This document shows positions 22,663 to 34,354 of a stretch of DNA of 64,000 nt, piece by piece. Below the pieces are notes generated by a model that did not search any database, had not been told where the DNA came from, and saw only the letters and a list, made by a program, of their open reading frames with translations. Made by a program: the position numbers and the translations under genes. Where the stretch lies: NCBI RefSeq assembly GCF_024323335.1, contig NC_066582.1:92314944-92378943 (forward strand), written 5' to 3'. Position 1 is the first letter of the stretch. Each line of letters begins with the position of its first letter. Source of the DNA: Lathyrus oleraceus (Eukaryota; Streptophyta; Magnoliopsida; Fabales; Fabaceae).

Positions 22663-24225
22663 AAAAAAAAGTTAAAAATAAATAAATAAATAAAATTAAT
22701 TAAATAAATAAATAAAATATAACAAATTTTTTTGGACTTGGGTCTCCCTCATTTGAGCCCACAAAACCATGGAATTCAGTCTATAAATACCAAGGCTTCA
22801 CTTGAGAAAAGAGAGAAGCAGAATACTCTGAGGTTTCCTTGGAACAAAACCCTGAGGAAAAAGATAGTGAGAGAAGAACTAACAGAGTTCAGAGCAGCCT
22901 CCAAACCCTGAAGGGAACTCAACTGCACAGAATCACCTTTGCCTCACATAAACCCTAAAGATTGTTTTGTAAACCTCACGGGTGCAACTCAATTTCAATC
23001 AATTTCTCCAATCAGGTTTGCCCCATATCCATCATCTTTATGCCTTTAATTTGAATGCTCTAAATGTATGAGGTATTATGGGTGAATTTGATACCCTTTT
23101 GATGCATGTGTTTGACAAGAGGTTTAGGCCTCCTACCCTTGGTTTCTTTTTGTGAGCTTTTTGTGAATTTTGATGGAATTATTCATGTGGTTACATTTTG
23201 ATTTAGGGGCAACTCTTGGTTACCCTATTTTGTTTCTCTAACCTGTTTGTTGAGTTTTTTTTTGTGAGGGCTCACATGACGTTTGTAGGGATAACTTGCG
23301 TGGTTTCCCACTTTATTTGTGGGATACCCCCTGGAGGTTCATTCCGATTACCTGTACTGACCCACTTTCTTTGATGTTGTTAGCTTGGAAGGATCTCAGG
23401 GTTTATCGTTCCTTTAATTGCTGTTACTTCGGATCTTTATCCGTGTGGTACTTTTACATTTTTCCCGCATTTTACTGCTTTCCTAGCTGGAAGACCTCGA
23501 TAGGAGGCAATGTTTTGTGTTTACTTTATGCAGGTTCCTTTGTCCAGGGTTAAGAGCTATGAGGTCTTATCCTCATTACCCTTTTGCATGCGCGTTCCTA
23601 CAATGCAAACAAACCCTTCATTGATTTTTCTACTCCATAACACACGTTTACTCCTTCTACTACAGGTGAGTAAGTCTCCAAAGGTCGAGCATCCGGTAGA
23701 TTGCGTAGTAACGTCGTTAATCCAAAACCCAATCCATAACCCCGTAGTTAGCCGAACTACGGCTTGCTCTGATTCTCATTCCAGATGAGATACGTAGGCA
23801 TAAGACGCGATGTCTTAGCGAGCACACATCCCCCAACCCATAGGTCAGCCGAGCTACGAAGACTCTGATTCTCATATTCAGATGAGATACGTATGCAGTG
23901 GAGGCGACATCCGCGCGAGTCATTTTTCTTAACCTTTTTAGTAAATAAACACATTAGGTAAACCTACACCCTTTAGACGAAAACCACAAAAGTGGATCCC
24001 GTAGAGTACTATGGATGCGTAGGGGTGCTAATACCTTCCCTTCGCATAACCGACTCCCGAACCCAAGATTTGGTTGCGAGACCCCGTCTTGTACTTTCCT
24101 TTTTCAGGTTTACTTCGAGCGTTTCCTTTCCCTCCTTTGGGATGAATAACGCACGGTGGCGACTCTTCTGCCCTTTTCTTTCGCCGATTGTTTTTTTCGC
24201 GCACTGTATTTTTCAGGTTGCGACA
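22552..24225 (+). mobile_element. Solo LTR J of a Tat/Ogre-class gypsy element
   Basis: These 1674 bp start TGTAATACCCC and end GGTTGCGACA, flanked by perfect TTATC duplications at 22547-22551 and 24226-24230. Removing J and one TTATC restores an unbroken match of LTR E to LTR B around 58270-58310. A TATA box, TATAAATA, is at 22782-22789. An A-rich tract lies at about 22588-22700. U5 holds GGTGCTAATACCTTCCC (about 24024) and TGGCGACTCT (24157-24166), both shared with the Ogre LTRs, which places J in the same broad lineage. It has no internal region, so it is a solo LTR. Confidence 0.92.
22588..22700. repeat. A-rich low-complexity tract in LTR J
   Basis: This is an almost pure A run with scattered single G residues, grading into an (AAAT)n-like stretch, in U3 upstream of the J TATA box. 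Confidence 0.9.
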
Positions 24226-27200
24226 TTATCCAAAGGAGAAAACTCAACCTAAAACCACAAATCCACCATGTGAGGATAACTTCAACATGATAGTGAGGGG
24301 TTAACCCTATAATAAGCATGGAAGACTCATTGTCCATCACTAAGGATATCGGTGAGCATTATATCTACCTCAAGGATAACTCAAACCTAATAGCTAAAGG
24401 TTATGGAAAATTTGATTAAGAAAGTGGCCATTGAAACCACAAAAAGTGTTTGAATGGGTTGTATTTACCAATGAAAAGTATTTACAAAATGGTCAAAGTT
24501 GACTTAAAGATTCAATTCAAAATAAGTGTTATGAAAAGAAAGTTTGAAAATCAAAAGCATAAGGCTTGGGTTTCTAATGTTGAAACAAAGTGTTAAATGT
24601 TTGCACAAAAGTTTTGGCTTGAGTTAGAGTGGAGAGAAGAAGAAGAAGGGCTAAGATCCTAAGCACACAAGAGGTAAGGGAGAAGAGAACAAAACCACAC
24701 AAGGAGTTCCTCTCTTTAGATCATATTGATGATCCAAGTAGCTCCCATCCTTTGGAATAAGCAATCACAAGCATAAACTCAAGCAATCAACAATTATTGA
24801 ATTCTGAGATAAGGTTCCTCAAGGCATCTCGGATCTCTCTCTCTTAGGAGCTCATGGTAATGGTTCCTCAATTAGGCTCAAGTTGGAAATCCTAGCACAA
24901 GAAAACACACATCAAAAAGTTCTATGATCAATCAAAGAATGGACAAGAGGGAGTTTAGAATAAGGTCCTTTCAATGTTCATCCTTAAGCTTTAAGTATTC
25001 TAAAGGCAGGAGGCCTAGTTGCTCTTTGACATTTAAGCACTCTAAAGGCATGAGGCCTAGTTGCTCTTCAAATTCCATTTGCTTGGGTAAGGTCCTAAAT
25101 TCTAAGTCCATTTTGTCCAATTCTTGGCATTTTGTTCACAACAAATAGACAAACACAAGCACAAAAGATATATACACAATTATATACCTAAGTGGGCAAA
25201 AGGCAAATGGCATTAACATAAACATGTGCTCCAATGAGCAAAGGAAAAAAGAAAATGAATAATGTGTGCAAGAATAGTAAATTGCATAAAAGTAAAGTGC
25301 ATAAAGTAAATGTTAATTGTTAGTGGTTAATAGTTAGTGTGCCATAAGGCAAATTTAGCGCTATGTTAAGCAATCGTAATTGGACTTATGTAGAAGTCAC
25401 AACTATCTGAGGCCGGTCAATAATAATGTAGGTAACAACACAAGTTAGAAGTCTTGATTAGTGAACCAAGTTCCAACAACTTGCCATGCCAAAAAGAAGA
25501 AGAGAATTGATCTTGTATTGGTTTAAGCCTTTTGCATGATTTAGGAAACAACCTATCCTTAATGCAAAGCCATTCACTTGATCAATTGATCAAGACGAAT
25601 TAGATTTGAATCAAGGAAGATTAAGTCTCCCTAATCAATGCCAACTTATCAACCTTCAACTCATTAATCAAAAAGGAAAAATCAAGAAGAAGGAGATGAA
25701 TAATGGAAAAGAAAAAAAAAAGAAAGAATAAAGTGCATAAGGTGAAATAAAATGTACCAATCCATGTGTGTTGACCAAGTGACATTGAAAGTCAAAGTCA
25801 AACAATGAGAAACAGTAGTGAGATGAAGATTGGAAGTCAAGAAATGAACAAAATATTTTTGGCATTTTTTAATATTTAAAATTAAACTTGAGTTAAAAAT
25901 AAAAGAAAGGTCAAACTTCAAAATCACTTCAAATCAACTTTGGAAAGTCCAAGTGATTTATCCTAAGTTCAACAAGGTCAAACAAAGTTTGACAAAAAAT
26001 TTCAGCATTTTTAAAAGTCAGAAACTATTTTTAATCAATTAAAAATGAATAAAAATAACCTGATTGAACTAAAATCTCAAATAAATCTCAAATCAATTAA
26101 AATATTAATGAGAATATTTTTCATAGATCCATCATCATTCAAAGAGGTTGAGAAAATATTTTTGTATTTTTTGAATATCAAAAACTATTTAAAATGAATT
26201 AAAAATAACCAGAAAATAGAAAATTCACAAATAATATCAAATGACAAAATAAAAATTATTAAAAATCATTTTAAGAAACTAGAAATTATTTGGAGACTAA
26301 TGCGATTGGTCCGATAATTTTTGGATTAAAAATGAAGAAGATATGAAATTTTAAAAATAATGGAAATAAAAGAAATTAAATAGAAATTCAAAAAATAAAA
26401 AAAAACCAAGAGCGTCAGATCTGAGCTCATTAATTGAGCTGGCAGATCGTGCGTTCCAGATGTGCGCTCCTACCTTACTCTTCAGTCAATGCGTCCACAC
26501 CATGTATTTAAAAAAGTCAAATAAAACAAAGGCTGAGATTAGATCGTGCACATGAGATCCAAGGGATGTGGTCTGATCTGGCACTGGGACGGCCACCGGA
26601 GCCACCTTCTTCTCCGGTGAGCCTCATAATTCTGGCCAGAGTTGCAGGTTTTCATACCTTCACCAATTTGCACGATCCTTATACCAAAATGAAGCTGGGG
26701 TGATGTACATCACCCCTGTAACCTTGAATCACGCTCAAGATTCCTATAAGTTAAGAAATCTGAGGTGGAAGATTCAGGTATGAAAAATGCAGATCAAAGA
26801 AAAACGAAATTGAAGCTACCACTAGCTTGCCTCTCAAGTGAGGACTTCATAAAACACTTTGGCCAGGCAAATAGATCTATATATGATGAGTTTCGAAGAG
26901 AATACCAGTTGAAGAGCACACTTGAATTCTGGAGATTTGAGCTTGATTCTTTGCTTTCTTTGCCAAAACAGAAGATCAATGAGCTGAATGATGAAGGTTT
27001 AGAAGCTTTAGATCCAAGGATTCAACCAGATGTAGTTGAATTTTGGATCTGAAAAATTTGAAAGAAAGTGAGATAGCTTCTTTGGTAATGGTTATGGATT
27101 TAATTGTGCAGCATCTCAGGCGCCATTAGGTTGAGAATTGAATGAAGAGGAGCATGTATTTATAGCTGAGCTTGAAGCAATGCAAGGCAATACTCGTGTG

Positions 27201-28680
27201 CATGAGAATTGGGTCCTCCATGCATGGGCCTGTGCAGGTGCATGTGAGGCCCAAAAGCTGATGCAAATGAATGCTGACTACAAACCAAGTTGAATTGGAC
27301 GTGTAATTTGAATGACATTTTCTTGTGTATCAAGATTTCATGTGAATTCCATATTTGGACCTAAACATTCACCTCTTCGAAAGTCCCAATTGGAAAGTCC
27401 AAACATGATCATGTGAGTAATGGTTGGAAAGGTCTCGATGTAAGGAACAATTGTTATGTTGGACAAAAATCCATTTGAAGTTTGGAAATTTATGAAATTT
27501 GAGTTTAAAGTGCAAGGTGCATGACAAGTCAAGGCAAGGTTTCCAAATTTGGCCAATTTTCAAGCCCCTCTGTTTTGATGATTCAAGCCTCAAATGGAAA
27601 CGCCTCCAACATCAAAGTTGTAGATCCTTTCATGACAGTCAAAATGGACTTAAATTTTACATCATTTGGATTTTTGATGAAAGAGTTATGGACACTTGAA
27701 GTTGGACTTTTTTGCCTTTTAATGCCTTTGGTCAAAAAGGACCTATAATGTCTTGCATTATCACATGTATTTTCTTTGAGATTTTGAAATTTTGTTCAAC
27801 ATAAAATTTGAAGTAGACATCTTAAGATTTACAATGCATTTGATACCACCTCAAAATCATAAAAAATGAATGAGTTATGTTCTTGGGAAGTTCACCCAAA
27901 ATTAGGGTTTCAGTCAAAATGACCTATAATGTCTTGGAATGGATGATGACCTTCCAAGCTTCAAATAAATTTTTCATGAACATGAAAGTTGTTCATATTG
28001 TTCTTAGGAACATTTTGTCTTCTGGAGTCATCTCCATTTGACCAACACATAAAACGTTAGGCCTCAGTGCATTTCAAAATAGTAAGATGAATTGACTGAT
28101 CAACTTTTCAAGTTCACAACTCATATCTTGATGAATTGATGATTGAGGATGCTCAAATAAGTTAAAATATGCATGAAATGATGAATTAAAGAACTTCCCT
28201 TGATTGCATTTGATCATGGGCTGAGGTTGCTTCATGAGCAAGGCATTGTTATACACAGATGAATTAGGGTTTCCTTGAAGAACAAGACCTCAAACCCAAT
28301 GACTTGATTTGATCAACATGATGAATTGAGATTCTAGGGAGGCATATTTGATGGATGAGAGCTTTGGGAACCATTACCATTCTTGCTTTCATCTTCTCTT
28401 GGCCATGTCATTGCACAGATGATCTCCTAGAAGCTTTGCACCTTGTGATTGCTCAAGCTACAAACAAAAGATGTTAGTGACATATTTTTGTGCTTTTGGT
28501 TAGTAAACAAAATGAGAAAAGAAATAATATACAACTCAAGCATGCTTGGTGATCTCAAACCACTCACAAGGAGTCCCACCTAAAGGCAAGGGGAACCAAG
28601 ATGCTTATGATCCTTGAGGCTTTGCAAATGAAATGTTATGATGCCATGAGGGATCTTAGGGCCAAAATTGGGGTCTTACA

Positions 28681-29500
28681 CAATCCACTGGGGAAAATCA
28701 ACCATCTCTGAAGATTAACCTTGTTGAGGAAATACAAACCTCGCTGGGGAAGGTAGAAAGTCTGTCGGGGAAAATAAACCGCCGCAGGGTATCTGAATTA
28801 ACCAAATCAGCTGGGGACAAGGAAATTCCGCTAAGGATCAAACACTCCACCGAGAAACTGAATCAACACTAATGTCTAGGGATACCCAAAGGGTTAACTA
28901 CTTCGGGAACCTCTGATGTTTCACACTTAAGGACTTTCTATCCATTGAAATGCTGTTGATATTCCTTTTACTTGCTTTGAAAAATTCTTGCCGTTATATA
29001 TTTAAAAACATGATTTTGACTTAAAAAAATTTAATTTCAAAATGATCCTAATAAAATTTAAAACTATTGGCTAAAATAAATAAGAGTAGAAATAATTTGG
29101 ACAAAATCTCAACTTTATTTAATAGAATGGTAGTCTGTAAATGACAAGACTCCATAGAAAAGGGTTACATTGAATTCAAATGATCCTTAATCCCTCTACC
29201 AACTCATGATATCCACTATTCTCTTGACCACTGCTGGGGTGATGAATCAATGTCAACCCTTGTGCTCAAACAAACCTTCAAAACATTGAAGATCAGCAGA
29301 ACGCAGTTACTTTCCATAATCCCTAATTTTTGCATAAGTTGCCCCATGGTGGGGTACTCAACTTATCGGGAAATTCTTTTTGTTTTATGTCTCTAATTTT
29401 TGCCTGGATCTCCCTTTCGGGTTTTCAATCCACCGAGACGCTCATTTTTGCCTAAGCCGCCCTTTCGGGTTTTCAACTTAGCTAGCTGTTCTTTTCATTT
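28681..29500 (-). other. 3' UTR of element D, pol-proximal part
   Basis: CAATC (the right duplication of E) is followed by the same CTGGGGAAA-rich sequence as 19643-22083. It contains repeated 'CCCTTTCGGGTTTTCAA' phrases at about 29412 and 29460 and no ORF. It ends at the integrase stop. Confidence 0.75.
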
Positions 29501-30729
29501 TTAGGGGAAGTATTTCTTGACTACATCTGCATTCACAGGACTAGTGAACTCTTCACTATCCATAGTTTTAAGAATCAAAGCACCACCTGAAAAGGCTCTC
29601 TTAACGACATATGAGCCTTCATAATTAGGAGTCCATTTTACTCTGGAATCTGTCTTGAACGTCAAAATCTTCTTGAGCACAAGGTCTTCTTCTCTGAACA
29701 CACGAGGTTTGACATTCTTATCAAAAGCTTTTTTCATCCTTTGTTGATATAACTGACATGACACATGGCAGTTAATCTCTTCTCCTCTATCAAATTCAAC
29801 TGATCAAACCTGGTCTGACACCATTCATCCTCAGTCAACTTGGCTTCCATGAGCACACGCAATGAAGGAGTCTCAACCTCTACGAGGAGCACTACTTCCA
29901 TTCCATACACAAGAGAGAAAAGGGTTGTTGCTGTTGAAGTGAGGATGGATGTACGATACCCATGCAAAGAAACTGAGAGCATCTCATGCCAATCCTTATA
30001 CGTGACAACCATCTTTTGGATAATCCTCTTGATGTTCTTATTCGCAGCTTCAACAACCCCATTCATCTTGGGTTTGTAGGGAGAAGAATTATGATATGCA
30101 ATCTTGAAGTCTTTGCAAAGGGCTTCCACCATATTATTATTCAAGTTCGATCCATTATCAGTAGTAATCTTACTTGGCACACCATAACGACATATAATCC
30201 GATTCTTGATAAACCTTACAACAACTTGCTTGGTTACATTTTCATACGATGCCACTTCAACCCATTTTGTGAAGTAGTCAATTTCCATCAAAATGAAACG
30301 ATGTCCATTCGAAGCTTTGGGCTCAATCATCCCAATCATATCAATTCCCCACATGGAGAAGGGCCATGGGGAAGAAATAACATTCAATAGTGTCGGAGGA
30401 ACATGAATCTTATCAGCATAAATTTGACACTTGTGGCATTTCTTCATAAATTTGCAACAGTTAAATTCCATTGTCAGCCAATACTAACCTACTCGCAACA
30501 TATTCTTTGCCATTGCATGTCCATTGGAATGAGTACCAAAGGAACCTTCGTGCACTTCGGTCATCAACAAGTCTGCTTCGTGTCTATCTACACATCTGAG
30601 CAAAACCATGTCGAAGTTTCTCTTGTACAGTATATCACCATTAAAGTAGAAATTACCGGCTAATCTTCTCAAAGTCTTCTTATCTTTCAAAGATGCCCCA
30701 GGCGGGTAAATCTGACTTTGGAGGAACAT
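29501..30729 (-). pseudogene. Integrase of Ogre element D
   Basis: The core ORF (29734-30471) has the catalytic triad Asp44 (WGIDMIG), Asp105 (TTDNGSN) and Glu141 (NGVVEAANK). The N-terminal HHCC zinc finger lies partly upstream in the same frame (30484-30729, VHEGSFGTHSNGH) and partly in the core ORF (CHKC), with an in-frame TAG between them at about 30484. The C-terminal DNA-binding part (29501-29764) is in a shifted frame and ends VVKKYFP. In the living element this protein inserts the cDNA. The stop and frameshift make this copy inactive. Confidence 0.88.
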
Positions 30730-31427
30730 TTGATGTCATAATACCATGGCTTCTCGTCTTTAATCTCTTCAACAGCAAACACATGAGTTGGCCTATCAAG
30801 ATGCATCACAGATAAATTGGGAACTTCACTTTGATACTTCACTACAATCATTGATGCCAATGTTGCAAGAGCAACTGCCATCCGGTTTTCATCTCGAGGG
30901 ATATGATGAAACTCAACCTTGGTAAAGAAAGTTGAAATCCTCCTCGTATAATCTTTATATGGTACTAAACTAGGTTAATTTGTCTCCCATTCTCCTTTGA
31001 TCTGATTCACAACCAAAGCCGAATCACCGAAGACATCGAAATACTTGATTCTGAGATTCATGGCCTCTTCAAGCCCCATAATGCAAGCTTCATATTCTGC
31101 CATGTTGTTTGTGCACTTGAAAATCAATCTAGTTTTAAATGGTAGATGCGTGCCTTAAGGAGTAATAATCACTGCCCCAATGCCATTTCCATATTGATTA
31201 ACAACTCCATCAAACACCATGCCCCAACGGGAACCAGGTTCTGGCCCTTCTTCAAGCAAAGGTTCATCACAATCTTTCATTTTCAAGTACAAAATCTCTT
31301 CATCAGGAAAATCATACTTCACTGACTGGTAATCTTCAATTGGTTGGTGAGCCAAATGGTCAGCCAAGATACTACCTTTGATCACTTTCTGAGATCGGTA
31401 TTCGATATCATACTCTGATAACAACAT
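30687..31427 (-). pseudogene. Second (archaeal-type) RNase H of element D
   Basis: Between RT/RNase H and integrase the frames carry a second RNase H-like domain: Asp in WGMVFDGVVNQYGNG, Glu in NMAEYEACIMG (about 31090-31110, outside an intact ORF) and Asp in FGDSALVVNQI. A dual RNase H is a known trait of the Tat/Ogre lineage. The frame is interrupted by a stop after VIITP (about 31155), another stop near 30980, and a frame change near 30700. The segment links the RT-associated RNase H upstream to the integrase zinc finger downstream. Confidence 0.75.
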
Positions 31428-32738
31428 ATGCCAACGGGCATCCTAGTTAAAGAAAGCTTCTCAAATATATACTTGATTGGATCCATTTTGGATATAAGCC
31501 AAGTGGTATGATTCAACATGTATTGACGCAGACGCTTAACAGCCCAAGCCAATGCGCAACAAGTTTTCTCAAGCATAGAAAATTCGAGTCTCACAATTGG
31601 TGAACTTCTTACTGAGGTAGTAAATTGCAAATTCTTTCTTTCCACTCTCGTCTTGCTGACCAAGAACACAACCCATACTATGTTCTAGCACAGTCAAATG
31701 CATCATCAACGGTCTTCCTTTAACAGGTGGAGACAAAATCGGAGGTTCAAGAAAATATTCCTTGATACTGTCAAAAGCTTTCTGGCAGTTTTCGGTCCAA
31801 TCACAAGACTGATCTTTCTGAAGAAGCTTGAATATAGGCACACATGTGGCAATGATGTGGGAAATTAATCTGGAAATATAATTCAAGCGGCCGAGAAAAC
31901 CTCTCACTTGCTTCTCAGTTTTGGGCGCAGGCATCTCTTGTATTGCTTTGACTTTGGAAGGATCAACTTCAATACCCTTCTCACTAACTATGAAGCCCAA
32001 CTACTTACCAGAACGAACACCAAAAGTACACTTATTGGGATTCAAGCGGAGTTTATATTTCATCAAATGCTAGAATAGCTTCAACAAATGTTCAACATGT
32101 TCCTCTTCATCATTTGATTTAGTAATAATGTCTTCGACATATACTTCAATCTCTTTATGTGTCATATCATGAAAAAGAGTAGTCATTGCTCTTTAGTAAG
32201 TCGCACCAGCATTCTTTAAACCGAAAGGCATCACTCGATAACAGAATGTTCCCTAGGGTGTAATGAATATGGTCTTCTCCATATCTTCAGGTGCCATCTT
32301 AATCTGATTATATCCGGAAAATCCATCCTTAAACGAAAAGACTTTGAATTTAGCAGTATTGTCTACCAACATATCATTGTGTAGCAGAGGGAAATCATCT
32401 TTCGGACTGGCTTTATTCAAATCTCTTTAATCAACACACATGTGGACTTTTCCATCTTTCTTCGGCACAGGCACAATATTGGACACCCATTGCGGATACT
32501 CAACAGTCACAAGGAAACCGAACTCAATCTTCTTATGCACTTCCTCTTTGATCTTCACAGCCATATCAGGATGCATTCTTCTCAACATCTGCTTGACTGG
32601 CGGGTATTCTGGCTTCAATGACAATCTATGCTCCACAATCTCAGACTCCAACCCAGGCCCGTCTTGATAGGACCAAGCAAACACATCTGAATATTCTTGA
32701 AGAAGATCAATCAACCCTTTCTTAACATCTGGACACAT
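31382..32738 (-). pseudogene. Reverse transcriptase and RNase H of element D
   Basis: Ty3/gypsy RT fragments lie in order: 32427-32738 (N-terminal fingers, VKQMLRRMHPDMA, PVPKKDGKVHMCVD then a stop), a middle part broken by several stops (GLKNAGATY near 32215), the catalytic loop near 32130-32141, and 31569-32000 (RGFLGRLNYISRLI, connection). The RNase H part (31382-31669) has YYLSKKFTNCE and ALAWAVKRLRQYM. The catalytic loop reads Y-V-E-D instead of Y-V-D-D. Many stops, mostly TAG/TAA at former sense codons, show long decay. Confidence 0.88.
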
Positions 32739-33966
32739 TGATCAACAGTACCGTCTTCAACAATCTTCTGAGCATCTTTCAACGAGGACATAGGTGCCCC
32801 AATTCTCTTCTCAGCAGCAATAGATAAGGCTTGGAACGGAGTTCCAACCTCATCCTCAACTTCAACATACGAGAAAGATGACAGATGGCTAACCAACAAC
32901 GCCTTCTCTCCTCCAACATTCACAAGCTTTCCATTCTTGACAAATTTCAATTTCTGATGCAGAGTAGAGGTAACAACCCCTGCCTCATGAATCCATGGCC
33001 TTCCAAATAAACAGCTGTAGGCCAGGTGGATATCCATTACTTGAAAAGTAATCTGAAAATCATTCAGACCTATCTTAACTGGAAGGTCCACTTCACCAAT
33101 TATTGTCTTGCGCAAACCATTAAAAGCTTTAACGATTACACCATTGTACCTCATGGGCGCTCCTTGGTAGGATATATTTGACAAATTTGACTCGGAAGCA
33201 CATTCAGTGACAAACCGGTGTCAACAAGCACATTTGACAAAGCATCTTCCTTGCAGTTCATTGAAATATGCAAAGCCATGTTATGATTTCTTCCCTCCTC
33301 AGGGAGTTCTTTATCACCGAAGCTTAAATTATTGCATGAAGTGATGTTATCCATGATGTGATAATATTGATCCACAGTAACATCATGCTCTACGTATGCC
33401 TGTTTAAGAACTCTCTGTAGTGCTTCTCTGTGTGCTTCAGAATTCAAAAGCAGAGACAACACGAAGATTTTTGAGGGAGTCTGGAGCAGCTGCTCAACCA
33501 CATTAAATTTGCTCCTCTTTATTAATCGGTGTACCTCATCATCATCATCATTGGCTTTCAAGTTGATGGATTCACCAAACTTATCTTTTGAACAACCAAT
33601 TGGATCTACATTAGGTACCTCCACCTTCTTACCAACAATCGTTTCCTCTTAACTTTCTGAGACCACCGGCCCAAACAATCGACCACTGCAGGTCACCTTC
33701 ATAATATCGACAATGCTCACTACTGAACTAGTCGTAGGTAATGGGACCTCTTGACCATTTTTCATCATTGAAGCATTGTATTGGTATGGTACAACCTTAT
33801 CAGATGAATACGAGACTAGGCCCGCTAACTGTATTACCAACGACGATACTGATCTTTGACTGACATTATTATTATTGCTGCTATCATATTGAATTACCAA
33901 CCGCTCTTGTTGTTTGAAAACGGGCACTATGACATTGACGTCGTCATCTACATGACGAGATTGCAC
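32711..33966 (-). pseudogene. Protease region of element D
   Basis: Three successive frames cover the retropepsin region: 33649-33966, 33151-33624 and 32711-33184. The active site appears as VLVDTGLSLNVLP near 33220, the usual DTG of Ogre proteases. Downstream are FLAP and C-terminal segments ending CLFGRPWIHEAG. The segment LLLNSEAHREALQ is shared with element B (63810-63860), confirming family membership. Frame changes occur near 33170 and 33640. Confidence 0.85.
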
Positions 33967-34354
33967 AATCTAGATCATGCCTTCAACCATCAGACGTTGG
34001 ATGTCCCTTTTCACTACATAACACCCTCTTGGGTACAAACTGCAAACAACACAATCATCATGGTCATGTTCACAGTCACTTACCATACAGATATCCTTGT
34101 GCATCTACGCCAAAGATCTTCAGATAAACCGGACGTCAAAAACTTTGAATTCTCCAGGACAATCGTCCACCATATTCACTGAAAAGTTCCCATGAGCAGG
34201 CAAAGGGTTTGCTTTCACATTCGGTGTACGGTCCTCAAAGGACACCATACCACTCTTCATAAGCTTTTGAATCTCATACTTCAATGGATAACAATTTTCA
34301 ATATCGTGTTCGGGTGCTCCTTGATGAAAAGAACAACGAAGCTCAGGTTTATAC
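33967..34354 (-). pseudogene. C-terminal gag (zinc knuckle) of element D
   Basis: On the minus strand one frame reads CSFHQGAPEHDIENC followed by YPLKYEIQKLM, the Ogre-type zinc knuckle also seen in element B at 62920-62960. It continues into the protease leader, with stops near 34110-34130. It is cut at 34354 by the LTR fragment F. The remaining N-terminal gag is absent, removed by the deletion whose scar is at 41655-41662. Confidence 0.8.

Larger units (their letters stand above)
22084..28680 (-). mobile_element. Solo Ogre LTR E (containing solo LTR J)
   Basis: The minus-strand LTR starts TGTAAGACCCC at 28680 and ends CCCCGCTACA at 22084. It is flanked by perfect CAATC duplications, so it is a solo LTR left by LTR-LTR recombination, not an end of element D. 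Without the 1679 bp of J plus one duplication it is about 4.9 kb. Its 3' third matches LTR B (58140-58744, reverse complement), so it belongs to the B-like subfamily. The minus-strand TATA-like TATTTATA is at 27157-27164. A 42-bp tandem duplication lies at about 24990-25070. The 95-codon open frame at 26765-27052 is antisense and rejected. Confidence 0.93.

Noticed and set aside
23296..23954. Several overlapping short frames on both strands
   Set aside because: They lie in solo LTR J, in which no coding sequence is expected, and they do not resemble known proteins.
24110..24340. Minus-strand frame crossing the right end of solo LTR J
   Set aside because: It spans the LTR J to LTR E boundary, so it cannot be an ancestral gene.
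26765..27052. 95-codon open frame on the plus strand inside LTR E
   Set aside because: It is antisense to a minus-strand LTR, lies just downstream of that LTR's TATA box, has no homologous frame in LTR B and no promoter of its own.
28681..28700. Reading the LTR ending at 28680 as the 3' LTR of the pol at 29501-33966
   Set aside because: Perfect CAATC duplications on both sides of 22084-28680 show that it is a solo LTR. The pol belongs with the LTR at 15013-19642.
29986..30390. 134-codon plus-strand open frame
   Set aside because: It is the complement of the integrase core of element D, which carries clear catalytic motifs on the minus strand.
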